Below, in pieces: positions 38,446 to 51,616 of a DNA stretch of 64,000 nt. The stretch is from contig OX457037.1 of the NCBI GenBank assembly GCA_949752735.1, positions 14,211,932 through 14,275,931 on the forward strand, given 5' to 3'. The notes under the pieces are model-generated. The model did not search any database and had not been told where the DNA came from. It saw only the letters and a list, made by a program, of their open reading frames with translations. Source of the DNA: Lumbricus terrestris. Taxonomy: Eukaryota; Annelida; Clitellata; Crassiclitellata; Lumbricidae. Within the stretch, counting starts at the first letter, position 1. The number at the start of each line of letters is the position of its first letter. The translations under genes were made by a program, and so were the position numbers.

Positions 38446-40005
38446 TAGAGTGGTCCACAAAATTCATCTTGCAGATTTCAGTTCTCCACAAGGCTGGTTT
38501 TGTTCCTTATCATGATTATAATAATCACAAATTTTTTTAATGAAAACAAATTAAATTTAGAGGTCAACCCATTTGACACTTTTTATGCTATTTGGACAGA
38601 TGTAGATAAATTGTTCGGTAGTTGTACTTGTTAATATACGACCTGAGCGACATTGAGCGATGTCTGGGGAGATTCCATTTCTCAATTACCGTACTTCAAC
38701 ACTGGTATTGACCTGAGAGTCACCTTCTTAAATGTCGTTCACCGTTTTTGGGATTGCCAAGAGTTTTTCCTGACAATTTCCAGTGACAATACTAGCTTTG
38801 CGGTCCATATTTTTCTTTGATCCGTCGATGCTGGACAACATTTAGCTTTCTCAGTGAGGCAATAGCAGGCCTGCCAGTGTGCACTCTTGTTCTTCCATTG
38901 CACCTAGCCGCTTCTTGTCCTTCTTTTATTCCGAACTTCTAGAAAGTGGTATTTCTGAAATTAATGTCATAACCAATCGCCAGTGTGACATCTCCATCTA
39001 CAGACCAAGGATCACGGTCTGGAAGGCCAACATGATACAAAGCACCAACAGCTAAACTAAAGAGGACTGGATGATGTTCTTGGATCTTTTTTTAATAATG
39101 AGGCAGTTAGTAGCAGCTGTTTATGCAGACATTGTAGAGTGCAGATGTATTGCATACGTACTAGTACTAAGTCGCCTGATACTCATCAATGTAATCAAAT
39201 ACTTCTACATGCATAGATGCCAACACAGAAAGTTCGCCTGCTGCTTGCCTTTTGTCTTGCGTTCTTCATTTTAGTTTTCACCATTCTCTCTTTTTCCTGC
39301 GGTTGCCTCTTTCTGCTTTCTTTTGCTGCTGTCTATAAGTTTACTCCACTCATGCTGCTGGAAAATACGTCTGCTCTTTGTAGGACCTATTCGAAGGATA
39401 TCCCGATCTTAGTCTTGCTGGATTTCTGTCATCACATCCTTTGAGGCAATATCGAACAATTTTTGAAGATCACTCTTGAACATGTCGTCTTCATCCTGTC
39501 ACTTTCTCTTTATAGTGGTCAGTGAATCTTCAGTGGTAGGTAGTTCTGGTAAAGCTTTGACAGTTTCCTTACACGCCAGCTGTGTTGGTATTCTGGCAAC
39601 CACCCAAATACAAACAACTGTATCACAGGCCATTTTGTAGCTCTCCGGAAGGGGGTCTCCCTTTAATGATATGATTAAACTGAAGCAGTTTCTGTGCATC
39701 CAGGCTGCGTGGTAATCTTGCAGTAGACAATCGAGAGACTGGTTTCCCAATAGCCAGTGCTCTGGGTCGGATCTCAAATTAGACGAAGCCATAAAAAATT
39801 ATTAGTCTAAAAACGACGGTTAACATAACGCAAAGACATTATTAGCACTCAAGAAAAATGTTCAGAATGGGTTGACCTCTAAATGTTGCACAATCAGGCT
39901 GAAATTTTACAGGGAGACCATCTACTCCAAGGGGACAAAAATAAGCCTTGTGGAGAAAGAATTCTAGCAACTTAATTTTTTGGCTATGGTTTGTGGACCA
40001 GTCTA
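38446..40005. mobile_element. hAT-like element E (TAGAGTGGTCC ends)
   Basis: Exact 8-bp TSD ATGAACAT (38438-38445, 40006-40013); ends TAGAGTGGTCCACAAA and TTTGTGGACCAGTCTA. Same family as element D. Interior has a minus-strand open segment (39499-39792, LACKETVKALPELPTTEDSL) of unknown identity; no intact transposase. Confidence 0.88.
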
Positions 40006-40013
40006 ATGAACAT

Positions 40014-40390
40014 GCATAATGCATAAACATGTACATTCGCTTGTATGCAATGTGTTTATTAATTTCTGTTCCGGTACTCTACTGCAATTTCTGCATAAAA
40101 TTTACACAACTTACATGGATTGTCTTCCGCTGCCTAGCTTCGAAAGCAAACTGCCTTTCTGCGATAGACCACAATTCACGAATGATGTTCAATATCCGAA
40201 ATATGAGTGTGGTCTTATCAACTGCACCTCCACGGATATGCTCTTTGATCCTAAGATTGCGAGTCCAATCAGGTGCTCATCGCCAAAATTTAATTAATGA
40301 CCATCGTCCATAACTCAAGTGCAATTCACTTCGCTTCTCAATCGCATCGAAATTAATAAAGGAGTATGTAATATATATTAATTAAATATA
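40014..40390. other. Unassigned sequence
   Basis: Nothing recognised; a small minus-strand frame near 40250 hints at a mariner-like remnant but is not convincing. Confidence 0.25.
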
Positions 40391-41573
40391 CAGGGTGCGC
40401 CAAAAAAAGTAATCCCCTACGGCTTTTTATCAATATCTTGGCAAACAATAGGAATTTTTCAAATCCAGTTTTACGGGCTTGAAGGTAATTCATATCTACG
40501 TACAATAGCCAAATTTCATAGTCATATGTGAAACAGAACAAAAGTTATATCACTTTTAGTGAGGCCACCCACCGGTTTTTGACGATTCAAAAACGCGACG
40601 CAACGAAAAGTAACAAAAAACCAATCTAATTATTATTATTCTGGCCAATATCTTGGCCAAAACTAAGAATATCGAAATGAAATTTTACAGGCTTAAAGAC
40701 AATTCATATCTGCACATGGTGGTCAGATTCCATCAAAATATTTCAAACAGAACATTGAGTTATACCACTTTTAGTGAGGCCACCCCCGTTTCTTGACGAT
40801 TCAAAGACGTAACGCAGGAAAAAGTAGCAAAAACACGATTTTATTAAGTCTCATCTTAAATAATTGTTATCAAATAGCCTTGATATTGATATTGATATTG
40901 CCAGATGATCATTATTGTTACTATTTAAAAAAGAAACAGGGCACCAGCATAGCTGCGCGCCACTGAGAAGTCACTTAGCAAGATGACGATCAAATTGGTA
41001 AATAAGGAATCTATCAGCTTAATCATCAAGAACTTTGCAAAGAGACTCAAAAGAAGTTTTGGCACGGGTGGTGGGCGCATTGAGCACAAGTTGTGAAGCA
41101 CTACCAAGGTCATTTGACAACAGTTATTTGAGAGGAGACTAATAAAATCGTGTTTTTGTTACTTTTTGTTGCGTTTCGTTTTTGAATCGTCAAAAAACGG
41201 TGGGTGGCCTCACTAAAAGTGGTATAACTTTTGTCTTGCTTGAAATATTTTGATGAAATCTGAGCACCATGTGCAGATATGAATTGTCTATAAGTCTGTA
41301 AAATTTCATTTCGATATTCTTAATTTTGGCCAAGATATTGGCAAAAAACCTAATTTTTTGTTGCGCTTCGTTTTTGAATCGTCAAAAAACGGTGGGTGGC
41401 CTCCCTAAAAGTGGTTTAACTTTTGTTCCGTTATGAAATATTTTTTTAAATTTGACGATTGTACGTAGATATAAATTGCCTTTAAGACTGTAAAGTTTCA
41501 TTTAAAAATTCGTATGTTTGGCCAAGATAGGGGCTAAAAACCGTAGGGGATTAATTTTTTTTGGCGCACCCTG
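40391..41573. mobile_element. Non-autonomous Tc1/mariner-like element
   Basis: CAGGGTGCGCCAAAAAAAGT at the left and TTTTTTTTGGCGCACCCTG at the right, TA TSD on each side. Each end repeats a ~180-bp subunit containing TGGGTGGCCTC and CTAAAAGTGGT in inverted orientation (four degenerate copies in all). No transposase. Confidence 0.85.
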
Positions 41574-41921
41574 TATATAATATACATGGATATTTATTAT
41601 TTTTTGAATAAAACCTTTCTGATCAGAGGCAATCAGCAACAATAGAGATGAATTTAAACACGTGAGAATCGGATTTAGCCAGAAGTTATCGTCTCTAAAG
41701 TAACCTAGATAGTCCTAGTAGTCAGATTCATCATTATCTGGCTGTCTAAACGTGAGTTATAGTTGTAGTAAAGTGCGTTCTGACTGATAAGCAGGTTCGG
41801 AGTGGAGACAAACATAGATAATGAGATATTTAAAGAATGACCGTGCACTGTTCCGTAATACAAACTAACCTTGCATGTTTTCTATATACAATGATAAACT
41901 CACGAATTCGCTGTTGTCGTC
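41574..41921. other. Unassigned sequence
   Basis: No recognisable gene or repeat. Confidence 0.25.
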
Positions 41922-41929
41922 TGCCCTAC

Positions 41930-42842
41930 TAGGGCTGCCAACCGTCCCGGATTCGCCGGGACAGTCCCGGAATCGACCTTATGCGTCCAGTGTCCCGGAT
42001 TGATCCCAAATTGTCCTGGAATTTGGTGTAGACATGCACTTCACCAAATGTTGTTCTTATTTTCGACCAATAATCTCGACAAGATGCATTTTTCGTTCTG
42101 CGTTCTGTCCGACCTGACGTTGTAGGCTCACCATCGGGTGTTAGATAGCGCTTGGTCCAAGTCTTCAGGTCTTTATAACCCACTGAAACTTTAGACTTAG
42201 ATACATTGTGTAATACGCGCTGGAACTTCTCGTTTCCAACGCATTCTTGCGAAGGAGTAGCCTAGGCTATTCAATAGGCCTAATATGAACGGTCGACCAG
42301 CGCTCTGATAATTCGCAGCTGCGTATAAGCATCGACCTCGTTCAAGTGGAACTCCTGAGTTTGTACGAAATGACCTGGAACAGGAAGACGGCTTAAACTT
42401 AGCAGAAGTAGGCTACAAGTTTAAGCAAAGTTTCGCTGTCCCGTCGCGTAGCCTATACCCAATAAACAAAATCTTCTACCTGCTGCCAACATAATTTGCT
42501 TCCAGGCGTAAAATTGGACATAGCCTAAACTTATATATTCGTAGACCTGTGACCTTCGCTGATAATGCACTCAAAAGAAGTAGGCTACAAGTTTAGGCCT
42601 ACTCTAGCAGCCTATTGGAATTTAAATTGACTCAAATTTTAAATAGTCGATTGTTTTTGATGATTTGACTGCAATTATTAGCGGCTATTTTATAGGCTAC
42701 TGCAGAGCCTATAATAATTCGGTGCATGTAGGCCGGCTGTAGCCTGCAGTGACGTAGACAGGGTGAATTGTTAATGGCATAGCGACTGACTACTGCAAAC
42801 TTAAGCGTCCCGGAATGGCAAAATCAACAGTTGGCTGCCCTA
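41930..42842. mobile_element. hAT element, 913 bp, non-autonomous
   Basis: Exact 8-bp TSD TGCCCTAC (41922-41929, 42843-42850); ends TAGGGCTGCCAACCGT and AACAGTTGGCTGCCCTA. Dense in TAGGCCTA-like palindromes. No transposase recognised. Confidence 0.88.
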
Positions 42843-43000
42843 TGCCCTACATGTTAACAGGAATATTTGCGTTATGTGCATACGAGTATATGCATGATAG
42901 CATGATCGCAAGCATACACACAAAACTATATGCACAAATACATGCTGGTAGGGTAGGAAGGCCGAAATGCGGACATTTCCCGCAATTAGATCGCAATTAT

Positions 43001-43083
43001 TGTAATTGTAATTGTAATTGAACATTTATATAGCGCCGCTCACAGATTCAGTTGTGCTCCCGGCCCAAGTTAGCACTGCCGCT
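43001..43083 (-). repeat. 3' end of minus-strand L2-like LINE
   Basis: Reading the minus strand: GGGAGCACAACTGAATCTGT, GGCGCTATATAAATGTTC, then (AATTAC)n. It continues across the hAT insertion at 43084-46961 from the reverse transcriptase at 46970-48060. Confidence 0.8.
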
Positions 43084-43265
43084 CAGGCCCGCATTAAGGT
43101 AAGTGCTAAGGGTGCTGCAGCTCCCGGGCCCGCAGGTTTAGGGGCCCGCATTTTCGGAATTGATGAAATTTCTTAGCATGAATACTGCAACAATAATAAA
43201 TACGAAGTTATCGTTGACGAAATTTTGGCAAAGTTCTCCCACACATCCGATTTATTAAGTCCAGC

Positions 43266-43934
43266 TTAAGAATTGGTTGAAATCGCAGGAACTTATTGTT
43301 ATTGTAAATTTATCTTTGGGAACAGGGCCGGATTAAGAAATATGAGGCCCTGTCGGGGAAATGTTTGCGGATCTGCGTACAAATTTTTCGATGACCTTTT
43401 TTATTCGTTTGGTTGAAATTGCTAAAAATCTAAAAATTAAAGTGTGGGCCCTGTTCGGCCGTAGGTCTACATGTTGAACATGCCTTAATCCGGCCCTGTT
43501 TAAGAAGTTTCAACAGTAAATTAGGACATGCGGGTCAATCATTTTGACTGACTTCTTTAAAATAATAAGAGAAATAACGTTAGAAGACATGTTATTGGAT
43601 AACTCTTAATTTCTGAAACATATAGGCCTATTATAGCTTATCATCTTCTTCTCTAATCTTCTGCCTCCGAGGCTGGCTGAAATGTCCGATGCCTCTTCCT
43701 CAAACTTTCCATAAGCCTATCCATTTGCTATTATCCATAACCTGTCGTGGACCTCCTCTTGTCCGCTTCCCTTCATTTTTCCCTCATGAGCGTTCTTCGC
43801 AGTGAATCGAAAAATTTGTACGCAGATTCGCAAACATTTCCCCGACAGGGCCTCACATTTCTTAATCCGGCCCTGTTCCCAAAGATAAATTTACAACAAC
43901 AATAAGTTCCTGCGATTTCAACCAATTCTTAATC
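43266..43934. repeat. Inverted duplication (~130-bp arms)
   Basis: 43266-43393 and 43802-43934 are inverted copies that include the left end of the MITE at 43323. They imply a foldback-type rearrangement after the MITE inserted. Confidence 0.75.
43323..43498. mobile_element. 176-bp hAT MITE (CAGGGCCGGATTAAG ends)
   Basis: Ends CAGGGCCGGATTAAG and CTTAATCCGGCCCTG, flanks TTTGGGAA/TTTAAGAA (6/8). Confidence 0.65.
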
Positions 43935-44825
43935 TAGTCATCCTGTGTCCTACCCACTTCCTTTGTCTCGATCTCTTTCACTGTGTAGGCCTGCTCTTCT
44001 CCGATAATTCATAGACCTTATAATTGGTGCAAGAAGATCCTGACGCTCTAAAGAGCGGTTTGCCAAGATATTATTGAAGTCTGCTAAAGAAATAGGCCTA
44101 TGATGCTATATTTTAGTAGGCCTGAAAATAGGAAGAAGGAACTTATAAATTTAAATTTAAGAATTATGATAAATTGAACAGAAAAGAGAAAACAGAAATC
44201 CAGAGAAACAGATGATAAAACATTGACATGGAGTGCACGTGGCGTTGTTTGGATTTGAAACATGAATCATGAGAGCAAACTATATAATCATAAGAAGGCT
44301 GGAGGTCTTCGAAATGTGGATGTGGGGAACAACGAAGAAAATCAACTGAATGGAACATAAGCATAGGGCTTATAAATATATATAACAACACTGGACAACA
44401 AATTTTCATAAAAGTTTTGCCTCTGACATGAAATTTGCAATTTCTTACAGATTTTAGGGTGCTGGACACGAATATGACAATGAAATTAAAGAATTGGCTC
44501 CAGTTTCTCTGAAATCGTCAAGAGTTTCTATAAATAGAACAATGCATATATATATATATATATTCGTTTAATGTGAAAAAACAGGTTGACAAGAACGCAA
44601 CTCAGTAACATGGAAGGGAAGTTCTACGGGTTACACAGTCGCTTGTTGAGAAGGCACTTATAGAGGGCTCTTGGAATAAAGTTTATAACATTTGTACCAG
44701 TAAATTTTCGCTTCTACTTCCCATTGTCTCCTGTATGACTGCTCAGGATTAGGTCTGGCGAGCATACAAGTAGGCCTAGGCTTATATGTATGTATGTATG
44801 GACACTTGCTATACCGCCTCTTAAA

Positions 44826-45010
44826 AAACTAGTCCGAAGCGCTCCCGATTACAGCGCGGACACTAAATCACAGTTTCAAGACGTGCATGAACAATTGCGA
44901 GTGAAGTATACTTGCTCAGGGTCCCTTCGCGGTGGTGAGGTGGATTGACACCCAAAACCTTTCGACTCCAAGGCACCGAAAATACCCCTACACCACCGCG
45001 CCCCACATAG
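44826..45010 (-). repeat. Inverted SINE relic
   Basis: Reverse complement of the 2399-2625 SINE copy, including degenerate box A and the AAGCGCTCCCGATTACAGCG region. Confidence 0.6.
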
Positions 45011-45545
45011 CAGACCTATAGCCACCCAACATGGAAGTTTCCTGATATCGTTCTTCCATGGCTGCAATGTTTTCTTGAATTCGTTCACCGTCCTTAACAG
45101 TCATTATATCCATGCCGCAGTTGTCGGGTAGAAACTCCAAGTGGGATTGGAGAAGCGGATCTTTAAGACACATCGCAGCCAAATTTGCGATAGGCTACAT
45201 GGAATCATAGACAACATGTCCTCGACCAAATCCTTGTAGTTTTCTGTCCTGACATCCAAGAGGAAGTTAGTTACCACCAAATGAAATGCGTCCCAAGCTT
45301 GTTACTCGTCAACCTGAAGCATGTTGTCGAACGTTTCATCTCTGGATGGCTGACTGGTCTAACTACCCCCAAAACAATTTCCTCTTTAATGTTTGCTTCA
45401 CCAGGGAATTTGACAGCCAAGTATTTGAAATCTGATCCAGTCCGGTGCATAAATTTTATGACGTTCTTCATCACACTGAGTTTGATGTGTAGCGACAGTA
45501 GCAGGATTTTCTGGGTTTCAACTTTTGCTAGGTGTTGCACATAGC
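45000..45545 (-). pseudogene. Transposon ORF remnant (IKLSVMKNVIKFM / SHLEFLPDNCG)
   Basis: Minus strand: LSLHIKLSVMKNVIKFMHRT, FKYLAVKFPGEANIKEEIV, then across breaks SHLEFLPDNCGMD and ENIAAMEERYQE. Order and spacing match a ubiquitous uncharacterised animal transposon protein (IKLGLMKNFVKAM, FKYL...FP.....KIKEG, SHLDFFPDNCG, ERFHQDI..MEERYQG). Not an intact gene. Confidence 0.55.
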
Positions 45546-46969
45546 CTACTTCTTACTGACGCCCAGAGATTTCTTTTCAGGCCAGTTTCTCCACACTTAG
45601 TGCGAAGTCCTTGCTGGAACAGTATTTTGTATATCCAAGCTGCAGACTCACCAAGACAGCCAGTAATCCTTCAAGTCACTACAGAGATGCCATCCAAAGA
45701 TACTCTAGTGAACAGATTTCAGGAGGTATTTTAGGTTGTCGTAGTTTTCCTTCATAACGACATCATGTCCGAACAGAATGGATGGATATTGGTTTTAATC
45801 AATGCAGCACCTTTTTGAGACTCAATTTCGTGGAGTCTATGAGTACTTTGAGTAGTCTTCATTCTTGAAGGTCATGTTTGATTCTGAGGGCATTCAACAG
45901 ACAATCTACATTGGTGCAGAAGACAAGGTCATCTTCCTTGGTGAAATTATCCTCAAACTGCCCATGACGATGTCACTCAAGCATTTTCCTGGAGACGATT
46001 CCTTTCTTTTAAGTCTTCTTCTAAGTAGCTCTGACTTGGTCTTGGATAGGTCCAGGTCAGGATCAAGATCGTTCAGTTCACATTGGGTGAGATTGTGTGG
46101 GTCGAGGGCTGCGGAGAACTTGAAGTCACTTTGCTTCTCTCCTCATCGTCTGAATCGATGAAATATCCTCTCCGTGGATCCGGAACGGGAATTCCTTTGC
46201 CTGCGGAACGGGCCGGATTGCAGATGGGATATTTGGGTAAGCTATTGGCCACTTCTCTTTCCTTGTCATGACTGCAGAAGGAGGTGGAACCATGCAGTAG
46301 TAGCAGTCATTTCGTGTGATTGCTTGGTTCTCTCCAAGCAATTGGAATAGCAAAGGGCACTGGCCAGTTTCTCGTCTTTCAACTACATGTACTTTGGAAA
46401 ATTTCTTGCACACGGGGGAGGGGTGCATGGCAGGGGGGTGCAATATGTCACATAATTGTGTGCTGCTATTATGTACATGTAGTTTGAAATATAGCGTTGA
46501 GAAATTTATGGTTACCCACATAATTATGTAGGTCGATTCAATGTGTACTGAGACATTTGTACGTAGCCATCTCTGTCTCACCTAAACTAGAGCCAATCGA
46601 CAAATTTTACTATCATATTCGTGTTCAGCACCTCAAAATTAGTAAAGATTTGCCATTTTCATTTAGAAGGCAATTTGTGTGTTGTCCAGTGCGCAATTGA
46701 AGAATCTAGTCGTTCATTCCTTCTGTCGCGTATTGTAGACCTATAATAATCTAATAGTGTATGAAACTTTTCCTTAGAAACAATTAAACGCGTACCAAAG
46801 GAAAGTATCCCTTAGCTGCATAGTGTAAACTCATAAGGAAACACGGAATAATTACATGTATATGCGCCTCCACGGTAGACCAGTGGCTGACAGAAGACTG
46901 ATAGGAGGGCCCGCAAGGTTACCACAGCACCCGGGCCCGCACTAGTCTTAATGCGGCCCTGCTGCCGCT

Positions 46970-48075
46970 AACGAATAGTATGGTCTTCAGGCGTTTCCTA
47001 AACAGAGGGAGAGAGACTGAGAAGCTCAAGGCGTAGTTTGTGTGAAAGACGGTTCCAGCAGGAGGGGACAACATAGGCAAAGCTTCTGGATTGGGCAGTA
47101 GCACCACGCATGCGAGGAACAACAAGGAGGCCATTAGCTGCTGAACGAAGGGCAGAGCGACCAGGGAGCAAGGAGACATGGATACAGAAAGCACGGAAGT
47201 AGGAGGGAGCTACCCCAAGAAGAGAATTGCGCATAAGAGTCAGAATCTTGAACTCTATGCGTTGCGATACAGGAAACCAATTAAGAGTGTCCCGAATAAA
47301 GACAGAAATGTGAGGAAACTTAGGAAGACCAGCAATTAGGCGAGCAGCAGCATTTAGTATTGTCTGAAGTTTAGAGAGGTTGAGTGAAGAAAGACCGGCG
47401 TATGCAGAGTTCCCAAAGTCAACCTTAGAACAGATCAAGGCGTGAACAAGCGTCTTAATAGCTTGCAGCGAAAGTGAATGACGGATGCTACGCAGCTGGC
47501 ATAGGTGATAAAGACATGTTCGTGAAACACGGTTAACATGGTCCGAGAAAGAGAGAGCTGGGTCAAGAGTGAAGCCCAAATCACGAACAGTAGAAGAGAA
47601 ATGGATATCCGGGAACAAGGTGCAGAGGAGCTCTATGTAAATCTTAGCAAGCTGAGCTCTGCCGCCAAGCCAGATGTATTGGGTTTTATCTGACTTCAAG
47701 CGGAGACGGTTAGAGGACATCCACTGGTCTAGTGCTGAGGTGGCATCGAGAATAGTGACGACCAGTGAGGCAGTTGCACTGGACGGGCCATGAACAAATA
47801 CTTGCGTATCATCAGCATATTGGTGAGCTGAGGCACCCTTAAATTAAGAGAGAGTATAACTGATAGATCTGCAGTGTAGAGAATGTAACGAAGCGGCGCC
47901 AGGACCGAGCCTTGAGGCAAGCCGTAAGGACAAAGGACCAGGCAGAGCGTGTGGACCCAAAGACCACGGTCTGAGAGGAAAGAGCTGAACCAAAGAAGGG
48001 CAGAGTCTCGTATGTTGAAAGATTTGAAGGAAAATTCGCTATGAGGTCATCGTTATGAAGACATTGACGTCATAG
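46970..48075 (-). pseudogene. Minus-strand L2-like LINE reverse transcriptase, truncated
   Basis: Minus strand, 47920 down to 46970: PQGSVLAPLRYILYTADLSV (motif B region), then in another frame MSSNRLRLKSDKTQYIWLGG, VRDLGFTLDPALSFSDHVNR, LICSKVDFGNSAYAGLSSL, LNAAARLIAGLPKFPHISVF, LNWFPVSQRIEFKI, QSRSFAYVVPSCWNRL. Motif A is beyond the truncation or eroded and the YADD region is frame-shifted. The 3' UTR is split by the hAT at 43084-46961. Confidence 0.88.
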
Positions 48076-48083
48076 GTCAAAGA

Positions 48084-48540
48084 GCTCATCGTAATCGTAA
48101 TCGTAATCGTAATCGTAATCTCCTAATTTCTAAAGCGCCACTCGAAAGCCAAGCGCGGGGCACCGGCTTATTCACGAGCGCTGCGTTGAGTTAGAAGGGT
48201 TGTCCGTGGGAGTAGTCCGTGGTGGTCCGGGTCGAGTTACCATAGGATCAGGATCAAATGCGTTGAGTCAAAAGGGTTGTCCGTAAGAGTAGTCCATGGT
48301 GGTCCGGATCGTGCTGACTCATCAATCATTATCGAGCTGACCGTGCGGTTTGAGCGCTGACTCAGCGGTATTTTACACCAGGATGGGTACAATAGTGCTG
48401 ATACATGATCCCCGGAAATGTCTACCCATCCCTCTTCCCCTCTCACCCCACCCTCTCCTGCCATTGCAGAAGTGCTGAATCATTGGAATTATACGTGAGA
48501 CTGCTGACTCATCGAAATTATAGGCTAGTATGAGAGCAGG
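48084..48540 (-). repeat. Second LINE/SINE-type tail and local duplication
   Basis: (AATCGT)n at 48086-48120 followed by CTAAAGCGCCACTCG reads on the minus strand as an L2-like tail. A ~48-bp unit containing GAGT..AAAGGGTTGTCCGT and AGTAGTCC(G/A)TGGTGGTCCGG is duplicated at 48184 and 48260. Confidence 0.5.
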
Positions 48541-49352
48541 TCAGATGCATAGCATCGACAGCCCCTCCGCCAAGCACTACAAATATTTTATATTATGTAG
48601 AAGCAACGCTCACACATTAGCTTTCATTCTATGTTTTGTATTTCTGAACTGTACATACAACACCAGCTAATATTTGTCCATCTATTAGTAAATGTGAAAT
48701 GGACGTCTGCAGAAACTACAGATGCCAATGAGTAGGTTATTGTGCAATCTGTCAAAGTGAGAAGGAAACCTTGAAAGTACTGACGAAAAATCTGTAAAGT
48801 AGCCTACCTACCAATGTTCTGAAAGTGACGATCAAGCAATTTACAAAAAATGTTCTTAGAGGACACCAATCTCTAGCACGTTGAAGTCATCATCAATCCG
48901 ATATTACATGTATACAAATTATACAAAAAACCTCTATATTTTGCCCCCCGTTTTTGGGGGTGACCCCGTGGTCGGAATTTGGCGGAATTTGGTTTTGTTA
49001 TTCAGAAAACGATTCTGAGCAGGAAACCGTTTAAAAAGCTTCTGAAGCAATTTTGCCCAGGTCAAACTGTAAATAGCCTGGACTAGTGCGGAAATGTAGA
49101 CAAAACACTGAGCTGGGGTCTGCCGACTTTGATCCATAAAAATGTAACAATCATTATCGATTAAAAATATTGGAAATATTGGTGTGTTGTCAGTTTTTTG
49201 GAGTCTCACGCCTTATAATTACTATGCTGGATGCCGAAACGGAGAAGATTTTTAATTTATTGCTGGAACAATTCCTGGGAAATGATCCCTCTCCCTAGAA
49301 ATGCAGTGAAGTTTCAACGGTGTCACCCTGAAGAAGCCTAGGGGTTGAACGG
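48541..49352. other. Unassigned sequence
   Basis: No recognisable gene or repeat boundary. Confidence 0.25.
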
Positions 49353-49982
49353 TTCGCGGACGTTTCGTCAACGGACGATTCGTCCACGGACGATTCGTCC
49401 AGCGGTGGTTGAGTAAAAACGGATTGATGAAAACAATTCTTGTAATATGAAAGTGGGATTAATGAAAATATGTTTTCCACAAATGGAAGCGGGGTTGATG
49501 AAAAGATTTCATAGCTTAAAGAGAAGTTTAGTGGTGAAAAATATAGTTTTAATGGAAATTGGATGAAAAAACGTGGTTTTTACTAAATAGAAGATGGAGT
49601 GATGAAACAAATTTTTTCCAAACTGGAATTTGGATATACGAAGAACAGTTCTTGCTCAAATATGCTGGAATTAGACCTGGAAGTGACTTTGGTTAGCCAA
49701 TCTGACCCCACTTGGCCGTAAAGAGACTTGAGGTCGACTTGAAGTCGACGACTTGAAGCCAAAACGACTTGACCCGACTTGGCAGAAAAACAACCGACTT
49801 CCGACTTGAAGTCGACTTCTGACATGGTAATGGCCATTAGCCGAGGCGCATAGGTACCGCTAATAACGCAAGAAATGAAGCCAATTTTGCCTGGCAAGCA
49901 TCAATTTCAAGTACACCATCCTACTGTAGGCTATTACTGTCTTGTAGGCTAGGCCTACTCACTGACAGTGAAGTCTTTCATT

Positions 49983-50812
49983 TAGGGTTACCATACGTCC
50001 GGGTTTCCCCGGACATGTCCTCTTTTTAGACCTCTGTCCGGGCGTCCGGGCGGCTTTCCAGAAATATGTCTTTTGTCCGGGTTTTCCCGTCTGTCCACGA
50101 TGGATCGATCGATCTTACTTGTCCGTGTTATGTAGGCTACTATTCTGTTCCGTTAACTAAACACGCGTTCCAGCAATATCTACCTCAATGGTACGGTTAC
50201 CATTGGACTTCCGGTTCATGAAACGGTTTTTTAACCAAGCGCATAAATATAACGCGAGTTACGTAGACCTAGTGATAGGCTAATTGTAGATCTAAATAAT
50301 ATAATTAATTTTTCAATTTAACGAAATAATTGATGCTGAAACGTAGGCTCAGTGTTTTCGTGCAGGTCGTTATAGCTGGGAAGCTAAATGTTTGACACGC
50401 GGCAGCGGAACTTAGCCTATAATTATGTCAGTTGGCAATAGGGGTGCATCGGATTTAAAGGCGCACGCCAAAACGCTCCAGCATGTTAAGAGTGTTTGAG
50501 GAACTTCATATAGGCCTACCAAAGTAACCAAATTTTTTAGTAACACTGAGTTCGAAAAGCGACGAATCTGTCACTGTTTTGTTTCAGTGTACAGTCAGTG
50601 ACAGCAATGTAATATGTACTGAAGTACTGAATACTCACTCAATGAAGTTTAAATTGAAACCATGTGCAATAAAAACAAAATTTGGTGTAGTTTAGCGTTA
50701 CTTTTTTGTGTACAACACCTAACATTGGCGTAGCACTAGGAGACTAGGAGCCGGCTAAGGGATGAACATTTTGTGTGTCCTCTTTTTCATCTGAGCACTT
50801 ATGGTAACCATA
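49983..50812. mobile_element. 830-bp hAT element (TAGGGTTACCATA ends)
   Basis: Exact 8-bp TSD CTTTCATT (49975-49982, 50813-50820); ends TAGGGTTACCATA and TATGGTAACCATA. Left part has GTCCGGG repeats. Nested in the previous element. Confidence 0.85.
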
Positions 50813-51364
50813 CTTTCATTGTTCGATTTGCCCTGCAATAGTTTTTCCGTCTGCAGACAACTGCAGATGCTGCGCACCAAAGTTGCCCACACAATTGATT
50901 TATTAGTAGGCCTTGTAGATCCAGCTTTCTTTGTGTCAAATTCACAGACCACTAGAAGTTCACTTATTTGCTCATGTTCATGTCTCGAGAAGCACACGTG
51001 CAAGCATTTTATTAACATTTTGTTTCAAAATTTTTATTAAGCGCATAGGCCTACCTACATGTACGCGTGACGTTTTAGCATAGAATATTAAATTAGGCTA
51101 CGGTATCTGAACAGATCGGCAGACGGCAGTTGCCGATACCGGTAAAATATCAGTATACTCTCTGTTTAACAAAGCTTTTATTACATATATATATATATAT
51201 ATATATATAAATATATATAATTTCGCAGCCTTCGAATGCGGTAGATCGTAGAAGTTATAACGGGTACGTAGGCCTATTGTTGTGGAAATAGGCCCCTGCA
51301 GTTTGTTTAATTAATTGTCCGTGTCCCTGTCTGCCTGTGTATCGTTGAAACTTAGCCGTATACA

Positions 51365-51605
51365 TAATTTATGCATAGGCGTGGCTAAGCGTCTACATGG
51401 CGTATACTTAATCTATGCAGGGCGGGGCTAAGCGTCTACATGGCGTCTACTTAATCTATGCAAGGCGGGGCTAAGCGTCTACATGGCGTCTACTTAATCT
51501 ATGCAGGGCGTGGCTAAGTGTCCACCTGGGCCTAACGGGCGCCTACATAATATATGCATAGGCGTGGTCCAGCGTCTACATGGCGTCTACATAATGTATG
51601 CATGG
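51365..51605. repeat. 43-bp minisatellite
   Basis: About five copies of a 43-bp unit containing GGCGGGGCTAAGCGTCTACA and TGGCGTCTACTTAATCTATG. It ends directly upstream of a TATA stretch. Confidence 0.85.
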
Positions 51606-51616
51606 GTGTGGCTTGG

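Larger units (their letters stand above)
43084..46961. mobile_element. hAT element, 3.88 kb, inside an L2 LINE
   Basis: Exact 8-bp TSD CTGCCGCT (43076-43083, 46962-46969). Ends CAGGCCCGCATTAAG and CTTAATGCGGCCCTG, the common CAGGGCCG...TTAAG hAT terminus. Contains a smaller MITE, a ~130-bp inverted duplication, an inverted copy of the 2.2-3.0-kb transposon region and a SINE relic. No transposase seen. Confidence 0.88.

Noticed and set aside
47998..48130. CRISPR-like array of AATCGT repeats
   Set aside because: Six-base units without spacers; it is a LINE-type tail microsatellite in an animal genome.
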